This document shows positions 1-7,589 of a DNA stretch of 64,000 bases, in pieces. Below the pieces are notes generated by a model. That model searched no databases. It saw nothing but the letters and a program-made list of their open reading frames with translations, and had not been told where the DNA came from. A program made the translations under genes and the position numbers. The stretch lies in NCBI RefSeq assembly GCF_036492635.1, contig NZ_AP025305.1, positions 3,162,001-3,226,000 on the forward strand, read 5' to 3'. This DNA is from Aureibacter tunicatorum (GTDB lineage: Bacteria; Bacteroidota; Bacteroidia; Cytophagales; Cyclobacteriaceae). Numbering within the stretch: the first letter of the stretch is position 1; each line of letters starts with the position of its first letter.

Positions 1-374
1 TCGATATTCTCAACATCATCGCTGATCTCGCCTTTGATGCTCTCTACAGTAGGCTTATTGGCACCCAACTCAACACCGATGGTAGTCTCAATTACTGGTA
101 TGTCAAACACATTTGCAGTTTTCACCATCGCCTGTATGTTATTAGTCAAGACCTCTCTGTCAATGTTTTTAACCATCCCCAACATCTCCTCTTGCCAGTC
201 GATTACCAGCAAAACTGTATTTTCCGAGGTCAGCAAATTGTCAGTCTTAGGATTCTTCGGAATATAATTCCTGCCCGGGTTGCTCTCATCTTTTGAGTCA
301 TTTGCAAAGTTGAAAGCCATAGTTACAGCCGCTAATGCAATCGCAGCCATTGCGAATAAAGTGAACTTTTTCAT
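1..374 (-). CDS. Secreted isochorismatase-like cysteine hydrolase (N-terminal part, runs off the window)
   Basis: The first 124 residues of a protein read on the minus strand from an ATG at 374; the rest lies outside the window. Residues 1-20 form a signal peptide (MKKF followed by an Ala-rich hydrophobic run), so the product is exported. Residues 53-65 read TVLLVIDWQEEML, the first strand of the isochorismatase/nicotinamidase fold, with Asp59 as the expected member of the Asp-Lys-Cys triad. The next segment, DIPVIETTIG, fits the second strand of YcaC-type hydrolases. The Lys and Cys would lie beyond the edge, so activity cannot be judged. The substrate is unknown. An exported member of this mostly cytosolic family is slightly unusual. 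Confidence 0.75.
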   Translation of the reverse strand, partial: MKKFTLFAMAAIALAAVTMAFNFANDSKDESNPGRNYIPKNPKTDNLLTSENTVLLVIDWQEEMLGMVKNIDREVLTNNIQAMVKTANVFDIPVIETTIGVELGANKPTVESIKGEISDDVENI

Positions 375-479
375 AGTTTTTGTTTTGAAATGAGGCCTCG
401 CCTCGTCGTTTTTAATTTATTGTTTTGATAGAATTCTTCTGTCTTTTTAAATCATGGAATGTATTTCCTGACTTTCATA

Positions 480-1322
480 TCAGTTTATCCAGCCAAAATG
501 TCCTTTTCTGAAATCTTCATAGGCTTGATTGATTTCTTCCTGAGTATTCATCACAAATGGACCGCCCAATACTATAGGCTCCCCAATAGGTTTTCCTGTC
601 AGCAACAAGGCAATGCTTTTCTCATTGAATTTCAAACGCAATGCGCTCTTAACCTTATCCAGTTCAGCCAAATGCTTGGCCTTAACGCTCTTCCCATTAA
701 TCTCAATTTCTCCTTCAAGCACATAGACCAGTGATGTATTTTGAGAATCGATGCTTGACAATTCCATTTCACAAAGCTGATCACCATGCAACATTCCAAT
801 GCTTGCCTCTGAGACTAAATTCAAAGCTCCTTTTCTGCCTTCCAATTCTCCTGCAATTACTTTCATTTCGCCTCCTTCAAATTCAATAGCTGGTATTTGG
901 CTTTTCACCGCCACTTCTATTCTTGGTTCCGACATTTTTCGTTCGCTTGGCACATTCACCCATAGCTGCATCTCATGAAATTTTCCTGAATCTTCATCCG
1001 AAGCCATTCCCCCTCCATGCACAATTCCTTTGCCCGCATTCATACGCAAGGCGGAGCCTGATTTCATCCAAAATCTATTGCCCATGGAATCTCGATGCTC
1101 CATTTTGCCTTCCAGCAAAATCGTCACAGTTTCAAAACCTCGATGAGGATGAGCTCCATCCTTGCTATCCAAGGAAAAGTTCGGAACTTTCAAGGTTGAG
1201 CTGCCGATATGATCAAGCATTATAAATGGATCGAAATAACGCTCTTTATACTTTGGGAAAGCTCTGCTTCCCTTTACTCCCGGCAATATGCCTTCAATGT
1301 TCAATGCTTCATCTATTTTCAT
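480..1322 (-). CDS. Pirin family protein
   Basis: 280 residues with the two-cupin pirin layout: an N-terminal cupin at about 15-125 and a C-terminal pirin domain at about 175-277. Family members bind iron and act as redox-sensitive cofactors or quercetinase-like dioxygenases in the cytosol. The ligands His58 and His60 (AHPHRGFET) and His102 (GIVHGGG) are visible. The residue where human pirin and E. coli YhhW have the fourth ligand Glu is Gly104, so the metal site may be weaker or altered. The gene lies downstream of a MarR regulator on the same strand, with a 150-bp gap that carries a candidate operator, so MarR control is likely. The ATG at 1322 gives the usual family length. Confidence 0.85.
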   Translation of the reverse strand: MKIDEALNIEGILPGVKGSRAFPKYKERYFDPFIMLDHIGSSTLKVPNFSLDSKDGAHPHRGFETVTILLEGKMEHRDSMGNRFWMKSGSALRMNAGKGIVHGGGMASDEDSGKFHEMQLWVNVPSERKMSEPRIEVAVKSQIPAIEFEGGEMKVIAGELEGRKGALNLVSEASIGMLHGDQLCEMELSSIDSQNTSLVYVLEGEIEINGKSVKAKHLAELDKVKSALRLKFNEKSIALLLTGKPIGEPIVLGGPFVMNTQEEINQAYEDFRKGHFGWIN

Positions 1323-1334
1323 AATACATACAAT

Positions 1335-1353
1335 TATTGTACATACATCATTT
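1335..1353. promoter_or_regulatory. Putative MarR operator upstream of the pirin gene
   Basis: The 19-mer TATTGTACATACATCATTT differs only in its 3-base core from the reverse complement of the site at 1904-1922 in front of the marR gene. A perfect 13-base palindrome, TACAATTATTGTA (1329-1341), overlaps it. A repeated imperfect palindrome upstream of both a MarR gene and its neighbour is the usual sign of a shared operator. Binding is inferred. Confidence 0.5.
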
Positions 1354-1472
1354 AATTAAAATTCATTCAACAATAAATCTCTAAAGAAATATTTTCACGC
1401 TATCAAGCGGTTAATAAAATTTATTCGTGCAATAGCCTTAGCCGCGACTAATCCTTTATGAATTTTTCGAAC

Positions 1473-1895
1473 TCAATCCAAACCCGAATACTTGGTCAAA
1501 ATCTTATCCAAAGCCCTCAATTCCTCGTCGCTAAGCTTTTGCTTCAAAGGCTTATGAAAAGCGGATACTTTTTGATCCAACAAGGCTAAAATCGAATGCC
1601 CCTCATCAGTCATGGATATGTCCATTTTACGCCTATTATGCTGGCATTCCTTTCTGCTCACATAGCCTTTGGCCAACAATTTATCTATAATACGCGACAC
1701 ATTGCTGCTACGCTGAACCATTCTATCTTGAATCTCCTTCACTGTCATCGCTTCATCGCCGGAAGAAGACAAAATTCTGAGCACATTGTATTGCGGCTCT
1801 GTTATGTCAAACTCTTTCAACTCAGCTCCCACGCAATCGGTAATCCAATGCCCTGTTCTAATCAACTTATGTATAGCTTTAAGATATATATTCAT
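1473..1895 (-). CDS. MarR family transcriptional regulator
   Basis: 140 residues from the ATG at 1895. A longer frame opens at an ATG at 1916, but that codon sits inside the putative operator (1904-1922), so the downstream start is preferred. The winged helix covers about residues 35-105: PQYNVLRILSSSG, then MTVKEIQDRM, the recognition helix SNVSRIIDKLLAKGYV, and the wing with RRKMDISMTDEG. Flanking helices form the dimer interface. It probably represses its own gene and the downstream pirin gene. The inducing ligand cannot be read from the sequence. Confidence 0.85.
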   Translation of the reverse strand: MNIYLKAIHKLIRTGHWITDCVGAELKEFDITEPQYNVLRILSSSGDEAMTVKEIQDRMVQRSSNVSRIIDKLLAKGYVSRKECQHNRRKMDISMTDEGHSILALLDQKVSAFHKPLKQKLSDEELRALDKILTKYSGLD

Positions 1896-1903
1896 GTAAT
1901 TAC

Positions 1904-1922
1904 AAATGATGTACATACAATA
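1904..1922. promoter_or_regulatory. Putative MarR operator overlapping the marR 5' end
   Basis: AAATGATGTACATACAATA; its reverse complement matches the site at 1335-1353 at 16 of 19 positions, differing only in the central three bases (TGT against CAT). It lies just upstream of the preferred marR start, as expected for autorepression. Confidence 0.5.
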
Positions 1923-2016
1923 TTACGAATCATTTTTCATATAGTTTATTAATTCATGTATTTTTTTCTAAAAAAAATCATCCGTCTTTCAGAACACTTC
2001 TGAATAAGCCCATGCA

Positions 2017-2047
2017 TTGCTAAATAAACAATTTAGATGTATCTTTG
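2017..2047 (+). promoter_or_regulatory. Bacteroidota-type promoter of the metal ABC operon
   Basis: TATCTTTG at 2040-2047 matches the TAnnTTTG -7 box of Bacteroidota primary sigma promoters. A TTG at 2017-2019 lies 20 bases upstream, the expected -33 spacing. The first gene starts 89 bases downstream at 2136. Confidence 0.5.
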
Positions 2048-2135
2048 ATTAAAATTTAAGCTTGTCTAAAAAAGCTGATTTATATCATAATATTCGAGCT
2101 TATTCCACTAAATAATTTTAAAACACAAACCGATA

Positions 2136-3062
2136 ATGAGCGCTAAACTCAAAACTTCTTTTCTTCTAGTTGCCATAACTTTCATATTTTATTCTTGCGG
2201 TTCCAGCCAACAGGCCAAAAACAACAAGCTTCAAGTGGTCACAACCACAACTATGATCACTGATTTATTGCATAACATAGGAAAAGACAGCATAGAAGTG
2301 CAAGGCCTAATGGGCCCTGGAGTTGACCCTCATTTATACAAAGCCAGCGAAGGCGATGTCAACAAGCTTTTCAATGCTGACATTATTTTCTATAATGGAT
2401 TGCACTTGGAAGGAAAATTAGTCGACATCTTCGAAAAAATGAGCGCGCAAAACAAAAACGCTATCGCTATCAGCGACACAATTCCCCATGCGCTGCTTAT
2501 CGAATCAGGCGAGTTCGCTGACAACTATGATCCGCATATCTGGTTTGACACAAGGCTTTGGAACATGTCCGCTCTGTATGTCGCGGCTAAACTTGCCGAA
2601 GCAGACCCGAAGAACAAAGCGTATTATCTCAAAAATGCTAAAGAATATTCAAACAAAATAAAAAGTTTGCGAGCTAATCTAAATACGACTGTCCAAGAAC
2701 TTCCTGTGGAAAAAAGAATATTAATAACAGCTCATGATGCTTTCAATTACTTTGGCAAAGAATTCGATTTTAATGTAATCGGACTCCAAGGGCTCTCCAC
2801 AGCTACTGAAGCTGGAGTTAAGGACGTTCAAAAACTTTCCAAATTTATTATCGAGCACAAAGTGAAAGCCATCTTCATAGAATCTTCCGTTCCTCAAAGA
2901 ACTATTGAAGCCCTTAAAGAATCGGTCGCTTCCAAAGGGCATGAAGTAAATATCGGCGGAACGCTTTATTCCGACGCGCTGGGAAATCCAGGAACTGAAG
3001 AAGGAACATACTTGGGCATGTACAAGTACAACACGAACACTATCGTATCTGCATTGAAATGA
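2136..3062 (+). CDS. Metal (Mn/Zn/Fe) ABC transporter substrate-binding lipoprotein, TroA/ZnuA family
   Basis: 308 residues. The N-terminus is a lipoprotein signal with Cys21 (FIFYSCGSS), so the mature protein is membrane-anchored on the periplasmic side. It belongs to the cluster A-I binding proteins that pass divalent metal to ABC-3 permeases. The four expected metal ligands fall almost exactly where TroA has them: His66 (GVDPHLY), His134 (DPHIWFD), His200 (ITAHDAF) and Asp280 (LYSDALG). A third His rather than Glu favours Zn or Mn/Zn over pure Fe. The His-rich loop of true ZnuA is absent. It is the first of four genes linked by 4-base ATGA overlaps, all on one transcript. Confidence 0.92.
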   Translation: MSAKLKTSFLLVAITFIFYSCGSSQQAKNNKLQVVTTTTMITDLLHNIGKDSIEVQGLMGPGVDPHLYKASEGDVNKLFNADIIFYNGLHLEGKLVDIFEKMSAQNKNAIAISDTIPHALLIESGEFADNYDPHIWFDTRLWNMSALYVAAKLAEADPKNKAYYLKNAKEYSNKIKSLRANLNTTVQELPVEKRILITAHDAFNYFGKEFDFNVIGLQGLSTATEAGVKDVQKLSKFIIEHKVKAIFIESSVPQRTIEALKESVASKGHEVNIGGTLYSDALGNPGTEEGTYLGMYKYNTNTIVSALK

Positions 3063-3799
3063 AAGAAAAAATAGCCATTCAAGTTGATGATCTTACTGTA
3101 GCCTACAACTACAAACCTGTGCTTTGGGACGTTGACCTGAAAATTCCTGAAGGCGTGCTGATGGCCGTAGTCGGTCCCAATGGAGCGGGAAAATCTACCT
3201 TGATCAAGTCCGTGCTCGGCATTATCAAGCCTTTGGCCGGAACTGTCAGCATTTTTGGCAAACCGTATAAAAAGCAACGTTCGAAAGTAGCTTACGTGCC
3301 TCAAAAAGGAACTGTTGACTGGGACTTTCCCACAACAGCTCTGGATGTGGTTACCATGGGAACCTACGGGCGTCTTGGATGGATCAAACGCCCGGGTCTG
3401 AAAGAAAAGAAAGAAGCTTTGGAAGCTTTGGAAAAAGTAGGCATGCTGCCCTTCAAAGACCGACAAATCTCACAACTGTCAGGCGGACAGCAACAAAGAA
3501 TATTCCTCGCCAGAGCATTGGTGCAAAATTCGGAAATCTTCTTAATGGACGAGCCCTTTCAAGGTGTGGACGCGACAACTGAACGCGCGATTATCCGAAT
3601 TCTTAAAGACTTGAGACAAGCAGGAAAAACAGTGGTCGTGGTTCATCATGACCTGCAGACGGTTCCCGAATACTTCGATTGGGTTACCTTCTTAAATGTG
3701 AAGAAAATAGCCACAGGCCCCGTCAAAGACATTTTCAACGACGATCACCTGACCAAGACTTACGGCATCAATTACAAAGTCAGCGCTCAACAAATATGA
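3059..3799 (+). CDS. Metal ABC transporter ATP-binding protein
   Basis: 246 residues, a complete single ABC ATPase. Visible motifs are Walker A at 39-47 (GPNGAGKST), the Q-loop Gln82, the signature at 140-145 (LSGGQQ), Walker B at 160-166 (IFLMDEP) and the H-loop at His196/197. It powers import by the two permeases encoded next. The start codon overlaps the stop of the binding-protein gene as ATGA, and its own stop overlaps the next start in the same way, indicating translational coupling. Sequence type and gene order match the MntB/TroB/ZnuC group. Confidence 0.95.
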   Translation: MKEKIAIQVDDLTVAYNYKPVLWDVDLKIPEGVLMAVVGPNGAGKSTLIKSVLGIIKPLAGTVSIFGKPYKKQRSKVAYVPQKGTVDWDFPTTALDVVTMGTYGRLGWIKRPGLKEKKEALEALEKVGMLPFKDRQISQLSGGQQQRIFLARALVQNSEIFLMDEPFQGVDATTERAIIRILKDLRQAGKTVVVVHHDLQTVPEYFDWVTFLNVKKIATGPVKDIFNDDHLTKTYGINYKVSAQQI

Positions 3800-4920
3800 A
3801 CATAGGAGAATATTTTTCATTGCTTGGTTCTGATTACACATTGCGTACGATTACCATCGGAACCGGACTTTTGGGAGCAATCTGCGGAATGCTCGGCAGT
3901 TTTGCGGTATTGAGAAAGCAAAGCTTGTTAGGCGACGCTATTTCGCATGCCGCATTGCCCGGCATAGCTTTGACATTCATATTATTGCAAACGAAAAATT
4001 CCATGTCGTTTCTGGTTGGCGCCTTGATCAGCGGACTTATCGGAACCTTGTGGATACGAAGCATCATCAATAATACAAGACTGAAATCCGACACGGCTCT
4101 TGGTTTGATTCTATCTCTGTTTTTTGGTTTTGGAATGTTGCTATTGACATTTATCCAAAAAATGCCCAACGCTAACCAAGCGGGTTTGGAAAAATACCTC
4201 TTCGGCCAAGCCGCTACACTTGTCGCGTCGGATGTATGGATCATGGCCGGAGTGACAGGGATTTCATTATTGATCACTTTGCTGTTTTGGAAAGAATTCA
4301 AAATCATTCTTTTCGATCCGGATTACACAATGACATTGGGCTTCAACAATAGACTTATTGATACCATGATGATGACATTCATGGTATTGGCAATAGTGCT
4401 TGGCTTGCAGACTGTAGGCGTAGTATTGATGAGCGCCATGCTGCTTGCGCCTGCCGCCGCGGCTCGACAATGGACCAACCACCTTTGGAAAATGGTGTTG
4501 CTAGCCTCTTTATTCGGAGGTTTGTCAGGCATTATCGGCACAGCGATATCCGCAAGCCATAATAATCTTTCCACCGGACCTGTGATCGTATTGGTTGCCG
4601 CAGGATTTGTATTCTTCTCTTTCATTTTCGCTCCACAAAGAGGTCTGTTGGCAAGAAAAATCAAATTCATGAAGAACAAGAATAACTTGGAACTTCACAA
4701 GACCTTGTCTTTTCTTTTTGAAATAGCCAACGAACATCAAAATTACTCGCATCCGCACTCCATAAAACTTTGCTACACCATGCACGGATTCTCGCCAAAA
4801 TCATTGCAAAAAATGAGCGAAAACGGATGGATAAAACTTAGCGAAGGCATGTGGTCACTTACCGAAAAAGGATTTGACGCCGCGAACAATCTATACAACC
4901 AAAACTTGAAAGACAAATGA
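3796..4920 (+). CDS. Metal ABC transporter permease with C-terminal winged-helix-like extension (first permease)
   Basis: 374 residues from the ATG at 3796, which overlaps the ATPase stop. The frame opens 117 bases earlier, but that part is out-of-frame ATPase sequence. Residues 1-282 are an ABC-3 membrane domain with about eight or nine transmembrane helices, including [16 protein letters not shown] and [11 protein letters not shown]. About 85 further residues (290-374) are soluble, unlike a standard ABC-3 permease. They end in [19 protein letters not shown], which resembles the recognition helix and wing of DtxR/MarR-type domains. The chlamydial YtgCR permease-repressor fusion is a known precedent. 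Whether this tail senses metal, binds DNA or only interacts with the ATPase is open. Confidence 0.9.
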   Translation: MNIGEYFSLLGSDYTLRTITIGTGLLGAICGMLGSFAVLRKQSLLGDAISHAALPGIALTFILLQTKNSMSFLVGALISGLIGTLWIRSIINNTRLKSDTALGLILSLFFGFGMLLLTFIQKMPNANQAGLEKYLFGQAATLVASDVWIMAGVTGISLLITLLFWKEFKIILFDPDYTMTLGFNNRLIDTMMMTFMVLAIVLGLQTVGVVLMSAMLLAPAAAARQWTNHLWKMVLLASLFGGLSGIIGTAISASHNNLSTGPVIVLVAAGFVFFSFIFAPQRGLLARKIKFMKNKNNLELHKTLSFLFEIANEHQNYSHPHSIKLCYTMHGFSPKSLQKMSENGWIKLSEGMWSLTEKGFDAANNLYNQNLKDK

Positions 4921-6077
4921 CCATTGCTCAAATCGAGATACAACTTGTCGCCGCTATCGTGGCGGCTGCCTGCGCCATACCCGGAACTTTCCTTGTATTG
5001 CGAAAGATGGCCATGATAAGCGATGCGATCAGCCATTCCATATTGCCCGGCATAGTCATCGGTTTTTTCATCACTCATGACATCAACTCGCCATTGCTTA
5101 TTTTGCTAGCGGCGATGACCGGCGTTTTGACAGTTGTGCTGGTTGAGTTCATCCAAAAAACCGGATTGGTAAAAGAAGACACTGCCATAGGCCTTGTTTT
5201 TCCGGCGCTGTTCAGCATAGGCGTATTAATGATCGCTCAAAAAGCCAACGACATACATTTGGATGTCGACGCAGTATTGGTTGGCGAGTTGGCCTTCACC
5301 CCTTTTGACAGAATGATCATCAGCGGAATGGATTTAGGCCCAAAGGCCATGTGGATTTCAGGGAGCATACTGATCTTTAGCATTATTCTGTTAAGTCTCT
5401 TTTTCAAAGAAATAAAAATCTCCACGTTCGACCCTCAGCTGGCTGCCACATTAGGGTTTTCACCGGCAATTATTCATCATGGCCTTATGGCAATGGCTTC
5501 AGTCACCACTGTCGGAGCTTTTGACGCTGTCGGAGCCATATTGGTAGTGGCATTGATGATCGCTCCCGCGGCGGCAGCATATCTGCTGACAGACGATTTG
5601 ATCAAAATGCTCGTCATCGCTGTAGCCATAGGCGTATCGTCCGCCATAGCAGGATACTGGACTGCCAACCTACTCGACGCATCCATAGCTGGAGCGATTA
5701 CAACAGTCTTGGGCTTGATCTTCTTCATCACTTTCCTTCTTGCGCCAAATCGTGGCTGGATATCCATATGGCAAAAAAGGCGCAAGCAAAAAGTCGAGGT
5801 TTCCATGCTAACTTTATTGCTTCACCTGAACAATCACAGTGACAAAAATGAAAGAACAGTCAATCACCTTAACGAGCATATCAATTGGCAAAAAGCACGG
5901 TCTAAAAAGGTGTTGGCCTTCGCTCAAAAAAACAATATGATAAACATCGAGGAAGGAATTGTCAACCTAACCACCAAAGGCGAGCTTTTCGCCAATGAAG
6001 CCATCAATCTTATCACAGATTCAAAAAGCACCGCGATAGAAAATATGAAAGAAGATTTCTTTTTATTTAGAGCATAA
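4917..6077 (+). CDS. Metal ABC transporter permease with C-terminal winged-helix-like extension (second permease)
   Basis: 386 residues. The start overlaps the previous stop (ATGA). The ABC-3 domain (residues 1-280) contains the family hallmarks SDAISHSILPGIVIGF and VVALMIAPAAAAYL. A basic linker (KRRKQK, 287-292) leads to a soluble tail at about 296-386 whose end, NNMINIEEGIVNLTTKG, again looks like a winged-helix wing. The two permeases are presumably a heterodimer, each with a cytoplasmic tail. The tails are related in form but poorly conserved with each other. No separate DtxR/MntR regulator gene is visible nearby. A strong terminator follows directly. Confidence 0.9.
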   Translation: MTIAQIEIQLVAAIVAAACAIPGTFLVLRKMAMISDAISHSILPGIVIGFFITHDINSPLLILLAAMTGVLTVVLVEFIQKTGLVKEDTAIGLVFPALFSIGVLMIAQKANDIHLDVDAVLVGELAFTPFDRMIISGMDLGPKAMWISGSILIFSIILLSLFFKEIKISTFDPQLAATLGFSPAIIHHGLMAMASVTTVGAFDAVGAILVVALMIAPAAAAYLLTDDLIKMLVIAVAIGVSSAIAGYWTANLLDASIAGAITTVLGLIFFITFLLAPNRGWISIWQKRRKQKVEVSMLTLLLHLNNHSDKNERTVNHLNEHINWQKARSKKVLAFAQKNNMINIEEGIVNLTTKGELFANEAINLITDSKSTAIENMKEDFFLFRA

Positions 6078-6078
6078 A

Positions 6079-6100
6079 AAAAGACCGATATCGGTCTTTT
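6079..6100 (+). terminator. Rho-independent terminator of the metal ABC operon
   Basis: A perfect 22-base palindrome with GACCGATATCGGTC at its centre, flanked by four A and four T on either side, directly after the last stop codon at 6077. Confidence 0.8.
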
Positions 6101-6177
6101 AGTTTATTTGTTTGAATTAATAATTAAGGCTATCATACTTTGTTTACTGAATATCTTAATTTCAAACTTAAATTGCT

Positions 6178-6705
6178 ATGATCATAAAAACACTCACCTT
6201 CATCAGCTTATTGCTAATATTTAACATTAGCAATGCTCAAAATCAAAAAACTCGATTTACAATATCCGCATCTAATTTAAGCGAAGACGCAAGTCTTCTG
6301 TCATCAAATAATGATGAGGTTTTATTCCTCGTTTATAAAGATGTTGATGGTGATTTAGGCAAACCTGTAATTGTAGAATACTTTGTCTTTGACTCCTTGA
6401 ATACAAAAGCAAGTTTCGATATAAACTTGGATCAAACAAGCTCCTACAAATACTTTCTTTTGGAAATGGACAGCGACAGGGATTATATTCAAATAGATCC
6501 AATATTACGTGTACACCATCAAGCAATCAAAGAGTGCCATGAAAAACATGACTATTTGGCTGTGGAAAAATACTTGAGTGATGAGGATATACTCGGATTA
6601 GGCGAATTTAAAATCCCTGATGAAATCGATATCAAAGGAATTTACAAAATAGACAAATATTCATATCAAATCAATATCGCTCTCAAAAATAAAAAATTAG
6701 ATTAG
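6178..6705 (+). CDS. Secreted protein of unknown function
   Basis: 175 residues with a clear signal peptide (residues 1-20, ending SNAQ). The mature part is acidic and beta-rich. One segment (NDEVLFLVYKDVDGDLGKP) is Asp-rich and could bind calcium, but I recognise no family. There is no Cys pair and no sorting domain. It stands alone between the ABC operon terminator and the exosortase locus. Its GC content and codon use look like the neighbours. Confidence 0.6.
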   Translation: MIIKTLTFISLLLIFNISNAQNQKTRFTISASNLSEDASLLSSNNDEVLFLVYKDVDGDLGKPVIVEYFVFDSLNTKASFDINLDQTSSYKYFLLEMDSDRDYIQIDPILRVHHQAIKECHEKHDYLAVEKYLSDEDILGLGEFKIPDEIDIKGIYKIDKYSYQINIALKNKKLD

Positions 6706-7055
6706 CGGCTTTACTCTATTGCTTAGCAATTTAACCCTTCATTTTTCTCTAATACTACATTTAACACTTCAAGACAACCTCAAGTCTTCAAATTCCTGCC
6801 TGCTAACTTCAAGAGTCATACATACCCAATTAGTTCAATGACAAGCTCTCTTAAAATGCATCCACTTCATATATTTGCATCAAACCCACAATGTCATAAA
6901 AATCCAATAATCACAAATAATAGCATTAAAATTTAAACATAGAAACACTAAAAATATATTTTTTAAAATTTTTATAATTATATATATTTATATCAATAAA
7001 ATAGTTTGACATAACTTCATAGTAAAGACCTTTATTATTCCAGAACAAATAGAGC
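6706..7055. other. Intergenic region upstream of the exosortase operon
   Basis: 350 bases, very AT-rich towards the right end. It should hold the promoter of the xrtK operon, but I see no convincing TAnnTTTG box, structured RNA or open frame. Confidence 0.4.
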
Positions 7056-7589
7056 ATGGAAGTCCAAAAGAACATATTCTTTTATTTTATCATAGCCATT
7101 ATTTTCATCATACTAAAGTTAGGCTATACACAAGCAAATAATGATAATCTAGTTTTTCTTCTGAAGCCTACGGATAAAATGGTTGGAATTTTATCAAGTT
7201 CTACATCAATATACCATGCTGATCAAGGGTACTATCATGAGAAATTGAATATTCTCATTGACAAATCTTGTTCTGGTTTCAATTTTTGGTTGATTTCTTT
7301 TCTTTTATTTAATTATTTGTCAGTAAAGCATTTTCGTCACGCTTTTCAAAAAGCTTTATCAATACCGCTTTCATTATTTGTCGCTTACTTGCTTACCCTG
7401 TTTGCAAACACCTCCAGAATTTATACTTCAATAATAATACATACTCAATCGGTTTCATTATTTCCTAATCATCAACAGATTATTCATGAATGCATAGGTA
7501 TTATTACAAATCTCACTTTTTTGATTATAACCTATTTACTTTTAGATAAACTATTAACCTACAACCAACAAAATGCGAAATTTTCTTAA
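7056..7589 (+). CDS. xrtK: Exosortase K
   Basis: 177 residues, an integral membrane protein with about five helices. It carries the exosortase triad: Cys72 (DKSCSGFNFW), Arg121 (ANTSRIYTS) and His144 (QQIIHECIG). Exosortases are membrane transpeptidase-like enzymes that cut and anchor proteins bearing a short C-terminal sorting tail. The K type is short and is known from Bacteroidota, where it sits beside a single target of the MSEP-CTERM type. That is exactly the arrangement here, with a 17-base overlap between the two genes, so the call is well supported by both motif and context. No exopolysaccharide genes surround it, unlike PEP-CTERM exosortase loci. Confidence 0.88.
   Translation: MEVQKNIFFYFIIAIIFIILKLGYTQANNDNLVFLLKPTDKMVGILSSSTSIYHADQGYYHEKLNILIDKSCSGFNFWLISFLLFNYLSVKHFRHAFQKALSIPLSLFVAYLLTLFANTSRIYTSIIIHTQSVSLFPNHQQIIHECIGIITNLTFLIITYLLLDKLLTYNQQNAKFS

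Noticed and set aside
3679-3795. An upstream start that would lengthen the first metal permease by 39 residues
   Set aside because: Those codons are the out-of-frame end of the ATPase gene. The ATG at 3796 overlaps the ATPase stop and gives the normal permease N-terminus.
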